Notes: generated from the sequence alone by a model not told the origin. A stretch of DNA of 64,000 bases from Tamlana crocina (GCA_040429635.1 CP158972.1:1870001-1934000), one strand, 5' to 3'. Positions 17,909-27,452 are shown, numbered from the stretch's first letter. Numbers and translations: made by a program.

Positions 17909-20900
17909 ATGATTAATAAAATCATTGATTTTTCAATCAATAATAAATTCATTATTGGTTTGCTAACGCTTACCATTATTGGAGCAGGTATCTGGAGTAT
18001 GACCCAAGTACCCATAGATGCCGTTCCGGATATTACCAACAACCAAGTTCAGGTAATAACACAATCCCCAAATTTAGGTACAGAAGATATTGAGCAAATA
18101 GTTACCTATCCTGTTGAGGTGGCAATGAGCAATTTGCCCAATGTGGAAGAAATTCGCTCAATTTCACGCTTTGGTCTGTCAGTTGTCACCATTGTATTTG
18201 ATGATGATATGGGAACCTATCTTCCGAGACAATTGGTAGCAGAAAAACTCAACGAAGTAAATGAACAAATTCCTGCGGGTTTTGGAGAACCTACAATGGG
18301 GCCTATATCCACAGGTCTGGGAGAGATATACCAATACACATTAAAAGTAAGACCAGAATATCAAGACAACTATTCCATTTCAGATGTGCGCACCATGCAA
18401 GACTGGATTGTACAACGCCAAATGGCAATGGTTCCTGGTGTTGTCGAGGTCAACGCTATTGGAGGTAAAATAAAACAATATGAAGTTGCTGTAGACCCTA
18501 ATGAGCTTAAATCTATTGGGATTACCATTACAGATGTATTTGAAGCCCTCGAAGCCAATAACCAAAATACGGGAGGTGCTTATATCGAAAAAAACCATCA
18601 GGCTAATTTTATACGCGGGGAAGGATTGGCAAGAAGTTTAGACGATATTAAAAAAATTACGGTTAAAACCATTAATAATGTGCCTATTACCATTGGTGAT
18701 ATAGCAACAGTTCAATTTGGTTCTGCCATTCGTTACGGAGCATTAACTCAAGACGGCGAAGGAGAAGTTGTCGGTGGCTTGGTAATGATGCTTAAAGGTG
18801 CAAATTCAAATGATGTGATTGCCAATGTTAAAGAGCGTATGGTTCAAATACAAAAATCCCTGCCAGAAGGCGTTGTTATTGAACCACTTTTAGACAGAAG
18901 TAAGTTAATTGGAGAAACGACATCAACGGTTGCAACAAACCTTATTGAAGGGGCTTTAATCGTTATTTTCGTCCTCATTTTCTTGTTGGGTAATTGGCGA
19001 GGTGGTTTAATTGTAGCATCAACTATTCCACTATCGTTACTGTTTGCATTTATTTTAATGAATGTATTCAACGTATGGGCAAACCTGATGAGTTTAGGAG
19101 CTATAGACTTCGGTATTATTGTAGATGGTGCAGTGATTATTGTAGAGTCTACTGTATTCATTATCGCTTCCCAAGTACTTAAAAAGAAAAAAATAACAGC
19201 CAAAGAGCGTGATGAGGTTGCTGCATCGGCTTCCAAAAAAATGATGAATGCAGCGTTCTTTGGTCAGCTAATTATTCTTATCGTATTTCTTCCCATTTTA
19301 GCCTTACAAGGCATTGAAGGTAAAATGTTCAAGCCAATGGCATTGACCTTTATTTTTGCTATGTTGGGAGCTATGGTGTTGTGCCTTACCTATGTCCCAA
19401 TGATGTCTGCTTTAGTATTGAGACCGCCAAAAAACAACAAATTATCTTATGGAGATAAGTTTGTGCGTTGGGTTGAAGACAGGTACAAGCCTTTACTGGA
19501 AAAAGCACTTTTAAAAGGAAAATGGATTGTAGGGATTGCAGTGGCACTATTTGCCGTAACAGTCTTTATGTTTACCCGAATGGGTGGTGAATTTATTCCA
19601 CAGCTTGATGAAGGCGACATTGCGTTCCACGCCATATTAAAACCTGGTAGCTCACTTACCGAAACTATTGAGACCACAACAAAAATTGAGCAAATAGTAA
19701 AAACCAAATTTCCCGAAGTCGAAAAAATTGTGAGCCGTATTGGTGTAGCCGAAATTCCTACAGACCCAATGCCTATGGATATTGCCGATGTATTCGTCAT
19801 ACTGAAGCCAAAAAGCGAATGGACTACGGTAGAGACAAAACACGAGCTTATTGAAGCCATGAAAGAAGCTGTAGAGATCATTCCTGGCGTAAATTATGAA
19901 TTTACCCAACCTATAGAAATGCGTTTTAACGAGTTGTTGGAAGGCGTTCGTGAAGATATTGCTATTAAACTATATGGTGAAGATATTGATATCTTATCGC
20001 AAAAGGCCGAAGAAATTACCAAAATAATTGCAGGTACTGAGGGTATTGGCGATATGAAAGCCGAAGCTACCACAGGGTTGCCCCAAATGACTATAACCTA
20101 CAGTAGAGATAAGTTGGCTCAATATGGACTGCAAATCAACACACTTAACAAAATGGTGCAATCGGCATTTGCCGGAGGAAATGCAGGCGTTATTTTTGAA
20201 GGCGAAAAGCGGTTTGATTTGGTAGTTCGTTTAAATCAACAAAACCGAAAAGACATATCCGATATTCAAAATCTATTCGTCAATTTGCCTTCTGGAACAC
20301 AAATCCCACTTCGTGAAGTAGCTGAGATATCTTATAAAGCGGGACCTATGCAAATAAGTAGGGACAATACCAACAGAAGAACCTATGTAGGTATCAATGT
20401 AAGAGGACGTGATGTAAAATCGTTGGTAGAAGAAATTAAATCAAAATTAGATGCACAACTGGAATTGCCCTCTGGCTATTTTGTCCGCTATGGCGGTGCT
20501 TTTGAAAATTTGGAACGAGCCAGTAACCGCTTGCAAACCGTAGTACCTATTGCCTTACTACTTATTTTCGTACTGATATACTTTGCTTTAAAATCAGTAC
20601 CACAAACCTTAATGATATACATTGCTATTCCAATGGCTACCATTGGCGGTGTGGTGGCCTTGTGGCTACGGGATATGCCCTTTAGTATTTCGGCAGGTGT
20701 TGGTTTTATTGTATTGTTTGGGGTTGCCGTGTTAAACGGATTGGTAATGATAAGCGGCTTAAATGAATTGAAAGACGAGGGTATCACCAATTTAAAAGAT
20801 AGAATTTTGGAAGGTACAAAACGAAGAATACGTCCCATTATGCTCACTGCATTTACAGATGTATTGGGCTTTTTACCAATGGCTGTTTCAGCATCGGCAG

Positions 20901-22243
20901 GTGCAGAAGTACAGCGTCCGTTGGCAACCGTTGTTATTGGTGGTTTATTGACTTCTACATTACTAACCTTATTTGTATTGCCCATTTTATACCATTGGGT
21001 TGAGAATAAAACTTTTAGGTTTAAAACAAACAAAAAATTAGTGAGTGCAACCGCAGTACTGGTTTTAATGTTGGTGTTTTCAACTCGAAGTAATGCACAA
21101 CAAATCACGGAGCCCTTGCCTAAAATTTCGTTGAACGAGGCTGTTGCCTTATCTAAAAAGAACTATCCACTATTGAAGCAAAAACAATTGGAAGCTACCA
21201 AACAAGAAAACCTAAAATCTACGGCATACGATTTTGGTTTTACTCAAATCTTTACTGGTGGTGAAGAAATCAAAGATGGAACAGGAATCTACACAACGGT
21301 CGGTGTTGGTCAATCAAACATTGATGTGTTTGGAATCGGAGCAAAACAAAAACTGCTACAACAACGCATTGAGTTGTCACAAAAAATAGTACAATTATCT
21401 GAATTGGAGATAGAACTGGAAGTAAAAAAAGCGTGGGCAAAATGTTATGAGTCTATGATAAGCTTTCAGTTGTACGAAGAACTTGATTCCATTTATGGAA
21501 ATTTTGAACAAGCAGTTGCACTTAACTTTGAAGTGGAAGCCATTTCTAAATTGGAATATTCAGCGGCAAAAAACCAAATGTTTCAAATACAGAATAAAAA
21601 AGCACAGGCTTATAGGGATTACCTCATTGCTATCCAACAGTTGAATCTTTGGTTGTTTGAGGATGGTATTTATACGGTAACCAATAAATTGGAGGACATA
21701 TTAACTGTAGAAAGTGGTAGCTTATCAATAAATGAACATCCAATGGTTACTGTTTCAGAAAATCAATTGAATGTCGCCGAAGCAGAATTGAGAGCGGCAA
21801 AAGCCGATAATTTACCAAAATTGAACCTTCAAGGTGGTTTACAAAAAGTTAATGGTAATTCAGGTTTTTATACCTATCAAGCAGGAATTTCCATTCCGTT
21901 TTTATCAGGTTCAAACAAGGCCCGAATTAAATCGGCAAAAATTGACTATGCTATTGCCGAAAGTAATTTGCTATTCAAAAAACAAGAATTACAATCTCAA
22001 TATGCACAAGCAAAAGAAGATTATTTAAAGTGGAAAACGTCTTGGGTGTTTTACGAAACACAAGTGTTACCGTTAACCAAAGACCAGAAATCAGGAGCGT
22101 TGTTGGCGTACAAAGAAGGCGAAATTGATTATACCACATTTACTCAATTGGTAAAAGAAGCGGTGCAGTCAGAACTGGAAGCCCAAAACGCTTTAATCAA
22201 TTATTTAGAAAGTGCATTTCAATTACAATATTTCAATCAATAA
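17909..22243 (+). CDS. Heavy-metal RND pump fused to a TolC-type outer-membrane factor (CzcA/CusA-TolC)
   Basis: This is a 1444-residue fusion. Residues 1 to about 1035 are an HME-type RND pump with the DFGIIVDGAVIIVE proton-relay signature near residue 400, porter domains, and a final helix block. At about 1043-1063 there is a short basic stretch, a hydrophobic run (VLVLMLVF) and a SNAQQ end that looks like an internal signal peptide. From about 1064 to the end lies a single-copy outer-membrane-factor domain (SLNEAVALSKKNYPLLKQ and later a GISIPFLSG strand). Such fusions are known in Bacteroidota. The adaptor gene follows after 4 bp. Metal export (Zn/Cd/Co or Cu) is inferred from the pump motif and the linked Zn/Cd ATPase. 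Confidence 0.9.
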   Translation: MINKIIDFSINNKFIIGLLTLTIIGAGIWSMTQVPIDAVPDITNNQVQVITQSPNLGTEDIEQIVTYPVEVAMSNLPNVEEIRSISRFGLSVVTIVFDDDMGTYLPRQLVAEKLNEVNEQIPAGFGEPTMGPISTGLGEIYQYTLKVRPEYQDNYSISDVRTMQDWIVQRQMAMVPGVVEVNAIGGKIKQYEVAVDPNELKSIGITITDVFEALEANNQNTGGAYIEKNHQANFIRGEGLARSLDDIKKITVKTINNVPITIGDIATVQFGSAIRYGALTQDGEGEVVGGLVMMLKGANSNDVIANVKERMVQIQKSLPEGVVIEPLLDRSKLIGETTSTVATNLIEGALIVIFVLIFLLGNWRGGLIVASTIPLSLLFAFILMNVFNVWANLMSLGAIDFGIIVDGAVIIVESTVFIIASQVLKKKKITAKERDEVAASASKKMMNAAFFGQLIILIVFLPILALQGIEGKMFKPMALTFIFAMLGAMVLCLTYVPMMSALVLRPPKNNKLSYGDKFVRWVEDRYKPLLEKALLKGKWIVGIAVALFAVTVFMFTRMGGEFIPQLDEGDIAFHAILKPGSSLTETIETTTKIEQIVKTKFPEVEKIVSRIGVAEIPTDPMPMDIADVFVILKPKSEWTTVETKHELIEAMKEAVEIIPGVNYEFTQPIEMRFNELLEGVREDIAIKLYGEDIDILSQKAEEITKIIAGTEGIGDMKAEATTGLPQMTITYSRDKLAQYGLQINTLNKMVQSAFAGGNAGVIFEGEKRFDLVVRLNQQNRKDISDIQNLFVNLPSGTQIPLREVAEISYKAGPMQISRDNTNRRTYVGINVRGRDVKSLVEEIKSKLDAQLELPSGYFVRYGGAFENLERASNRLQTVVPIALLLIFVLIYFALKSVPQTLMIYIAIPMATIGGVVALWLRDMPFSISAGVGFIVLFGVAVLNGLVMISGLNELKDEGITNLKDRILEGTKRRIRPIMLTAFTDVLGFLPMAVSASAGAEVQRPLATVVIGGLLTSTLLTLFVLPILYHWVENKTFRFKTNKKLVSATAVLVLMLVFSTRSNAQQITEPLPKISLNEAVALSKKNYPLLKQKQLEATKQENLKSTAYDFGFTQIFTGGEEIKDGTGIYTTVGVGQSNIDVFGIGAKQKLLQQRIELSQKIVQLSELEIELEVKKAWAKCYESMISFQLYEELDSIYGNFEQAVALNFEVEAISKLEYSAAKNQMFQIQNKKAQAYRDYLIAIQQLNLWLFEDGIYTVTNKLEDILTVESGSLSINEHPMVTVSENQLNVAEAELRAAKADNLPKLNLQGGLQKVNGNSGFYTYQAGISIPFLSGSNKARIKSAKIDYAIAESNLLFKKQELQSQYAQAKEDYLKWKTSWVFYETQVLPLTKDQKSGALLAYKEGEIDYTTFTQLVKEAVQSELEAQNALINYLESAFQLQYFNQ

Positions 22244-22247
22244 CATT

Positions 22248-23453
22248 ATGAAAAAAACAGCATATAAATACATCGCAGTCATTTTTGCAGCACTTTTTAC
22301 GGTGTCTTGTGGCAATAAAAAAGACCATTCAGAAAATGATGGACATTCACATAATAAAACTGAACAAACCAGTGATAATGAAGAACATCACGAAGAAGGC
22401 GAAGTAACACTTAATCAACAACAGTTTGAAGCCTTAAAAATGAAAATAGATACGTTGGGCTTACGCAATATGGGTGGTTATATAGAGGCAAACGGCACAT
22501 TGGAAGTGCCTCCCCAAAACGAAGCTGCTATTACTTCTGTAATAGGTGCAAATGTAATATCCATAAAAGTAATTGAAGGTGATAAAGTTGAAAAAGGTCA
22601 GGTGGTAGCTTATTTGTCGCATCCTAACATCATTGCCATACAAACAGATTACCTAAACGCTTATAGCAATAGTGAACTTTTAAAGAAAAATTACCAACGT
22701 CAAAAGAAATTATATGATGCAGGTGTAGGTTCTGGTGCCAATTTCCAAAAAGCAGAAGCAGAATACAAAGGCTCAACGGCATTAGTAAATGGTTTGGCAG
22801 CTCAATTGAGTATTTTGAATATTAATACAGCATCGGTGCGCAATGCTTCAATTGCTCAACAAATTCCGTTACGAAGTCCCATTGAAGGTTTTGTGCAGAA
22901 AGTCGAGGTTAAAACAGGGCAGTATATAGAACCACAAACAGAATTGTTCGAGATTGTCAATACACACCACGTTCACGCCGATTTAATGGTGTTCGAAAAA
23001 GATGTATATAAAGTAAAACAAGGCCAAAAGGTAACTTTTAGTGTTCAATCCATACCAGATTCCGAACTTACGGCTGAAATTTACTCGGTAAGCAAAACCT
23101 TTGAAGACAACCCCAAAGCAGTTCACGTACACGCCGAAATTGAAAATAAATCAGAAAACCTCATTCCTGGTATGTATATTCAAGGAAGAATACAAACCGA
23201 TAGTGCATTAACAAAAGCATTGCCCGAAACTGCCATTGTAAAAGATAACGATAGATTTTTTGTTTTTACGGTAAAAATAGAAGGAGAAAATTGGACTTTT
23301 AAACCTATAGAAGTGTTTACTGGGCAAAAAGATGGTGATTGGATAGCAGTCACTTTTTCGGAAGAAATACCCGCTAATACCGAGTTTGCTTACAATAATG
23401 CATATTACCTTATAGCAGAAATGAAAAAAGGAGAAGCAGAACATTCACATTAA
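22248..23453 (+). CDS. RND efflux periplasmic adaptor (CzcB/CusB-like, His-rich lipoprotein)
   Basis: The start is taken at ATG 22248, directly after the pump stop. The upstream extension from 22212 overlaps the pump gene and would place codons before a clear lipoprotein signal. The product has 401 residues with a lipobox (FTVSC, Cys21) and an acidic His-rich linker (HSENDGHSHNK and EEHHEEGE). The adaptor core follows: lipoyl halves around residues 85-120 and 200-230, a helical hairpin about 125-185, and a barrel domain. It should connect the fusion pump to its outer-membrane part. The Fur-family gene begins 2 bp after its stop, so both are probably translated from one mRNA. Confidence 0.87.
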   Translation: MKKTAYKYIAVIFAALFTVSCGNKKDHSENDGHSHNKTEQTSDNEEHHEEGEVTLNQQQFEALKMKIDTLGLRNMGGYIEANGTLEVPPQNEAAITSVIGANVISIKVIEGDKVEKGQVVAYLSHPNIIAIQTDYLNAYSNSELLKKNYQRQKKLYDAGVGSGANFQKAEAEYKGSTALVNGLAAQLSILNINTASVRNASIAQQIPLRSPIEGFVQKVEVKTGQYIEPQTELFEIVNTHHVHADLMVFEKDVYKVKQGQKVTFSVQSIPDSELTAEIYSVSKTFEDNPKAVHVHAEIENKSENLIPGMYIQGRIQTDSALTKALPETAIVKDNDRFFVFTVKIEGENWTFKPIEVFTGQKDGDWIAVTFSEEIPANTEFAYNNAYYLIAEMKKGEAEHSH

Positions 23454-23455
23454 AT

Positions 23456-23872
23456 ATGGAAACAATAGAAAAGCTATTAGAATCAAAAAATATTCGTGTT
23501 ACGGCAATGCGTTTACTCATATATAAGTTTCTTGCTGAAAAAGAAGTAGCAGTTACATTGAGCGATATTGAAAATGCTTTTGAAAAGGCAGATAGAACAA
23601 CGCTTTACAGAACAATAAAGACCTTTGAGGAAAATGATATTGTACATCAAATAGACGATGGTACAGGCATCACCAAATATGCGTTGTGCGAGCAAGGTTG
23701 CAGTTGTGATATTAAAACCGATTTGCATTTACACTTTCATTGTACTAATTGTGGAGACACGGTTTGCTTAACAGACCATAAAATACCACAAATAAAGGTT
23801 CCAGAAGGTTTTGTTTCCGAAAATGTAAACTTGGTGATAAAAGGTATTTGCGATAAGTGTAGTGGGCAATAA
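23456..23872 (+). CDS. Fur-family metal-responsive transcriptional regulator
   Basis: The 138-residue protein has the Fur fold. The N-terminal winged helix carries the recognition segment ADRTTLYRTIKTFEE (about 46-60). The C-terminal dimer domain has the His cluster HLHFHC (91-96) and two CxxC pairs, C96/C99 and C132/C135, that form the structural zinc site. An extra CEQGCSC motif (78-84) is notable. It is the last gene of the CzcA-CzcB operon and sits just before the MerTP operon. This suggests it controls these efflux genes, possibly through ATGCA-N7-TGCA sites at 17449 and 23872. Known Fur members sense Fe, Zn, Mn, Ni or peroxide; which applies here is open. Confidence 0.85.
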   Translation: METIEKLLESKNIRVTAMRLLIYKFLAEKEVAVTLSDIENAFEKADRTTLYRTIKTFEENDIVHQIDDGTGITKYALCEQGCSCDIKTDLHLHFHCTNCGDTVCLTDHKIPQIKVPEGFVSENVNLVIKGICDKCSGQ

Positions 23873-23888
23873 TGCACTTCCGTTGCAC
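23872..23888 (+). promoter_or_regulatory. Candidate operator before the MerTP operon (ATGCA-N7-TGCA)
   Basis: ATGCACTTCCGTTGCAC resembles the site at 17449 in both halves and spacing. TGCACTTC is also directly repeated with an 11-bp period (23873 and 23884). A -7-like box CATATTTG follows at 23901-23908, 12 bp downstream, almost the same arrangement as at the other promoter. Confidence 0.5.
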
Positions 23889-23924
23889 TTCAATTTATTG
23901 CATATTTGAACAAACTGATAGATT

Positions 23925-24518
23925 ATGAAAAATAATTTGATGGAAATTGGGCTGTTAACAGCCATTACAGCTTCGTTATGTTGTATTACACCTATTTTGG
24001 CTCTTATTGCTGGAGCAAGTGGAATAGCTTCGACATTCTCTTGGGTAGAACCGTTTAGACCTTATTTAATTGGACTCACAATTTTAATTCTTGGTTTTGC
24101 TTGGTATCAAAAGCTAAACACACCTAAAGAAATTGACTGTGAATGTGACACGGACGACAAGCCAAAATTTTCACAAACAAAAACGTTTTTGGGAATTGTA
24201 ACAGTATTTGCAATTATAATGTTGGTTTTCCCATACTATTCAGGAATTTTTTATCCTAAAACCGAAAAACAAATTGTCGTAGTTGACAAGTCAGATATTA
24301 AAACCACTGAATTTAAAATCAGCGGAATGACTTGTGCAAGTTGTGAAGCACACGTTAATCACGAAGTAAACAAACTTAATGGTATTATAAGTTCGAAAAC
24401 ATCTTACGAAAATGGAAACGCCATCATTGAATTTGACAAAACCAAAACCAACGCAACGGAAATCGAGAAAGCAATTAATACAACAGGATATAAAGTAACC
24501 AACAAAAAAGAAAATTAA
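23925..24518 (+). CDS. merTP: MerTP-type metal transport protein (MerT fused to HMA domain)
   Basis: The 197-residue protein has a MerT-like N-terminal half with three membrane helices (about 8-32, 45-60, 88-108) and the vicinal Cys19-Cys20 pair in the first helix. A CEC motif (72-74) lies between the helices. The C-terminal half is a MerP-like HMA domain with MTCASC (C137, C140). MerT/MerP take up Hg(II) for reduction by MerA, but no merA is present in the window. Here it is followed by a GDCCVxC protein and a Zn/Cd P-type ATPase, so the true cargo may be another soft metal. The stop codon overlaps the next ATG by one base. Confidence 0.8.
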   Translation: MKNNLMEIGLLTAITASLCCITPILALIAGASGIASTFSWVEPFRPYLIGLTILILGFAWYQKLNTPKEIDCECDTDDKPKFSQTKTFLGIVTVFAIIMLVFPYYSGIFYPKTEKQIVVVDKSDIKTTEFKISGMTCASCEAHVNHEVNKLNGIISSKTSYENGNAIIEFDKTKTNATEIEKAINTTGYKVTNKKEN

Positions 24519-24724
24519 TGGAAGTTCAATTAAAATCAGAAATCACTTGCCCAAACTGCGGACACAAAAAGATAGAAACAATGCCAACAGAATCTTGTCA
24601 GTTCTTTTACGAGTGTGAGAATTGTAAAAAAGTCCTACGACCAAACGAAGGCCATTGTTGTGTGTATTGCAGTTTTGGTTCGGTAAAATGCCCCTCAATA
24701 CAACGCAAAAAAAGTTGTTGTTAA
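24518..24724 (+). CDS. GDCCVxC-domain small metal-binding protein
   Basis: A 68-residue Cys-rich protein with CPNCGHKK near the N-terminus, CENCKK in the middle, the diagnostic GHCCVYC (a GDCCVxC variant with His for Asp), and a CC end (KKSCC). Proteins of this kind accompany mercury and other heavy-metal genes in many bacteria and are assumed to bind metal in the cytoplasm. It is translationally coupled to MerTP (TAATG overlap) and lies 11 bp before the ATPase gene, which suggests it passes metal between the two. That transfer role is an inference. Confidence 0.75.
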   Translation: MEVQLKSEITCPNCGHKKIETMPTESCQFFYECENCKKVLRPNEGHCCVYCSFGSVKCPSIQRKKSCC

Positions 24725-24735
24725 TCTAATTCAAA

Positions 24736-26688
24736 ATGAAAAAAAAGAAAATAAATCTACGAGATTTAAAACCTGATGCCAATAACGAGCATAGTCACGA
24801 TGATGGGTACAACCACGGTAAAAGTCCAAGCCAATTTAAAGCTTATATACCTGCCGTTATAAGCTTTACAATGCTTATAATTGGAATAGGATTAGAGTAT
24901 TTTAATGTTTCTTTTTTTAAGGGTTGTCTTCGTATAATTTGGTACAGTATAGCATATCTACCTGTTGGTTTTCCGGTAGTAAAAGAAGGTTGGGGAAGCA
25001 TAAAAAAGGGGGATGTATTTACAGAGTTCTTTTTAATGTCTATAGCAACTATTGGTGCGTTTATAATAGGGGAATATCCAGAAGGTGTTGCGGTGATGTT
25101 GTTCTATGCAGTAGGCGAACTCTTTCAAAGTGCAGCAGTCAATAGAGCTAAAGGAAATATTAAGGCCTTATTGGATGTAAGACCTAAAGAAGCCAATGTT
25201 TTTCGCAATGGTGATTGTATAAGCGTATCGCCCGAAAGTGTCGAAATAGGGGAAAAAATCCAAATTCGTGTAGGTGAAAAAATCCCATTGGATGGTATTC
25301 TGCTATCTGAAAAAGCGACTTTAAATACCGCAGCTTTAACAGGCGAAAGTAAACCCGATTCTGTTTTAAAAGAAGCAAAAGTATATGCAGGAAGCATCAA
25401 TCTGGAAAGTGTGATTGAAGTTGAAGTTATTAGTAAGTTTGAAGACAGTTCCATAGCGAGAATATTGGATTTGGTACAAAACGCCACAGCAAGAAAGTCC
25501 AAAACCGAATTGTTTATCAGGAAATTTGCACGTATTTATACGCCAATAGTTGTGTTTTTAGCAATAGGTGTTACGTTTCTACCGTACTTTTTTGTAGATG
25601 ATTATGTCTTTAGAGATTGGTTGTATCGAGCACTGATTTTTCTTGTAATTTCTTGTCCATGTGCTTTGGTGATATCCATTCCGTTAGGTTATTTCGGTGG
25701 ATTGGGTGCAGCTTCAAAAAATGGTATTTTGTTCAAAGGCGCTTCCTTTTTAGATGCTATGACCAAGATAAATACATTGGTAATGGATAAAACAGGAACA
25801 GTTACCAAAGCAGTTTTCAAAATCAAAAACATAAAGACTTTTGATTGGGATGAAAAGGAATTTATGAACTATCTAATGGCTATGGAAGAACAATCCACAC
25901 ATCCTATTGCTAAAGCTATTATGGAATACCAGAAAGGAATCAACAATTTAGAAGCAAATAAGGTTTCTGAAGTTGCAGGAAAAGGGTTAAAAGGTATTGT
26001 GAATGATAAAACAGTATTAGTAGGCAATAAAGCCTTAATGATTGCCAATGATATTGATGTTCCAAATGAAATTGAAAGTATTGTAGAATCTATAGTATTG
26101 GTTTCAATCGATAATCAATTTGCTGGTTATGTGGTGATAGCAGACGAATTAAAGGAGGATGCAAAAGAAACAATTACAGATTTACACAAAGCAGGCATTA
26201 AAAATATTATGATGCTTTCAGGTGATAAAGATTCTATAACCCAGCAAGTAGCAAAAGAGTTAAAAATTGAAAGTGCTAAAGGTGGTTTACTGCCGGAAGA
26301 TAAATTAAATGAAGTCGAAATTTTAAAGAAAAATGCAGAAAATAAAGTAGCCTTCATTGGTGATGGTATTAATGATGCACCCGTTTTGGCAGCAAGTGAT
26401 GTTGGTATAGCAATGGGTGGATTAGGAAGCGATGTAGCAATAGAAACAGCAGATGTTATCATTCAAACCGATCAACCTTCAAAAGTAGTGAGAGCCATTA
26501 AAATAGGCAGTTCCACACGAAAAATTGTATGGCAAAATATCATTTTGGCTTTTGGCGTTAAAGTAATTGTATTAATTTTAGGAGCTGGAGGTTTGGCAAC
26601 TATGTGGGAAGCTGTTTTTGCCGATGTAGGGGTAGCATTATTGGCAATATTGAATGCTGTAAGGTTACAGAAAATGAAATGGAGTTAA
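24736..26688 (+). CDS. Zn2+/Cd2+/Pb2+-type P1B ATPase (ZntA/CadA-like)
   Basis: The 650-residue metal-exporting ATPase lacks an N-terminal HMA domain; instead residues 17-29 form a short His-rich segment (NNEHSHDDGYNHG). It has TGES, the metal-site SCPCAL (about 305-310), the phosphorylation motif DKTGT (Asp near 351), the HP pair near 389, and GDGINDAP near 542-549. Near the end, N-x7-K in helix 7 and DVG in helix 8 match the P1B-2 (Zn/Cd/Pb) subgroup. It should pump divalent metal from cytoplasm to periplasm, where the RND system at 17909-23453 can expel it. It lies in the MerTP operon. Confidence 0.88.
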   Translation: MKKKKINLRDLKPDANNEHSHDDGYNHGKSPSQFKAYIPAVISFTMLIIGIGLEYFNVSFFKGCLRIIWYSIAYLPVGFPVVKEGWGSIKKGDVFTEFFLMSIATIGAFIIGEYPEGVAVMLFYAVGELFQSAAVNRAKGNIKALLDVRPKEANVFRNGDCISVSPESVEIGEKIQIRVGEKIPLDGILLSEKATLNTAALTGESKPDSVLKEAKVYAGSINLESVIEVEVISKFEDSSIARILDLVQNATARKSKTELFIRKFARIYTPIVVFLAIGVTFLPYFFVDDYVFRDWLYRALIFLVISCPCALVISIPLGYFGGLGAASKNGILFKGASFLDAMTKINTLVMDKTGTVTKAVFKIKNIKTFDWDEKEFMNYLMAMEEQSTHPIAKAIMEYQKGINNLEANKVSEVAGKGLKGIVNDKTVLVGNKALMIANDIDVPNEIESIVESIVLVSIDNQFAGYVVIADELKEDAKETITDLHKAGIKNIMMLSGDKDSITQQVAKELKIESAKGGLLPEDKLNEVEILKKNAENKVAFIGDGINDAPVLAASDVGIAMGGLGSDVAIETADVIIQTDQPSKVVRAIKIGSSTRKIVWQNIILAFGVKVIVLILGAGGLATMWEAVFADVGVALLAILNAVRLQKMKWS

Positions 26689-26698
26689 TATTATAATT

Positions 26699-27310
26699 AT
26701 GAATAAAAAAGAACATTGGGAAAATGTCTTTAAAACAAAACCCCTTAATGAGGTAAGTTGGTTTGAACCAATACCTAAAACCTCATTGTCATTTCTCGAA
26801 AAAGCAAATATCTCTAAATCGGAGAAGATAATTGACATTGGTGGTGGAGACAGTTTTTTTGTTGATTATTTGTTAAAATTGGGATACCAAAATATTACGG
26901 TATTAGATATTTCGGAAGCAGCAATTCAAAAAGCCAAAAATCGCCTAAAAAATAAGTCAGGTAATGTTACTTGGATTGTGTCGGATGTTTTAGATTTCTT
27001 ACCCTCTGAAAAATATCATTTTTGGCACGATAGAGCGTCATTTCATTTTTTAACTGATGAATCCCAAATCAAAAAGTATCAACAACTGGTTCAACAGAAT
27101 ATTGTGAAAAATGGTAATTTGATAATAGGTGCATTTTCAGAAAATGGGCCAAAAAAGTGTAGTGGTTTAGAGATAAAACAATATTCAGAAGAATCTATGG
27201 AAAAATTATTTAATGGTTCATTTTCTAAACTAGAATGTATTAATAAGTCCCATATAACACCTTTTGACACAAATCAAAATTTCACATTTTGTTGGTTCAA
27301 GAGATTATAA
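26699..27310 (+). CDS. Class I SAM-dependent methyltransferase
   Basis: The 203-residue protein begins with HWENVF and SWFEPIPKTSL, typical of a small methyltransferase group. It then has motif I IIDIGGGDSFF (about 43-53), motif II with VLDIS near residue 70, and an acidic motif with WIVSDVLDF near 92-100. It starts 10 bp after the ATPase stop and is likely the last gene of the metal operon. Related short methyltransferases can act on metalloids or thiols, so a detoxification role is plausible, but the substrate cannot be read from sequence. Confidence 0.75.
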   Translation: MNKKEHWENVFKTKPLNEVSWFEPIPKTSLSFLEKANISKSEKIIDIGGGDSFFVDYLLKLGYQNITVLDISEAAIQKAKNRLKNKSGNVTWIVSDVLDFLPSEKYHFWHDRASFHFLTDESQIKKYQQLVQQNIVKNGNLIIGAFSENGPKKCSGLEIKQYSEESMEKLFNGSFSKLECINKSHITPFDTNQNFTFCWFKRL

Positions 27311-27323
27311 GCAAACTTATCTT

Positions 27324-27341
27324 CTTCAAAATTTCTTTAGA
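27324..27341 (+). promoter_or_regulatory. Candidate response-regulator box, upstream copy
   Basis: CTTCAAA at 27324 and CTTTAGA at 27335 are spaced by 11 bp, the same layout as the boxes near other genes in the island. It lies 170 bp before the TolC-family gene, so it may be an upstream accessory site. Confidence 0.4.
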
Positions 27342-27452
27342 ATCATTTTTTAGATTTACAAAGTAGAAGCCCTGAAAGGAAAGTGCTATTATTTTGATTG
27401 GTTATCAATACCACTTCCCTTGTTAGGCACAAATAGCTGATCTTTATTATGC

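Noticed and set aside
27335-27354. CTTTAGA and TTTTAGA words 13 bp apart
   Set aside because: The 13-bp distance does not match the 11-bp period of the other boxes; only the CTTCAAA/CTTTAGA pair at 27324/27335 was kept.
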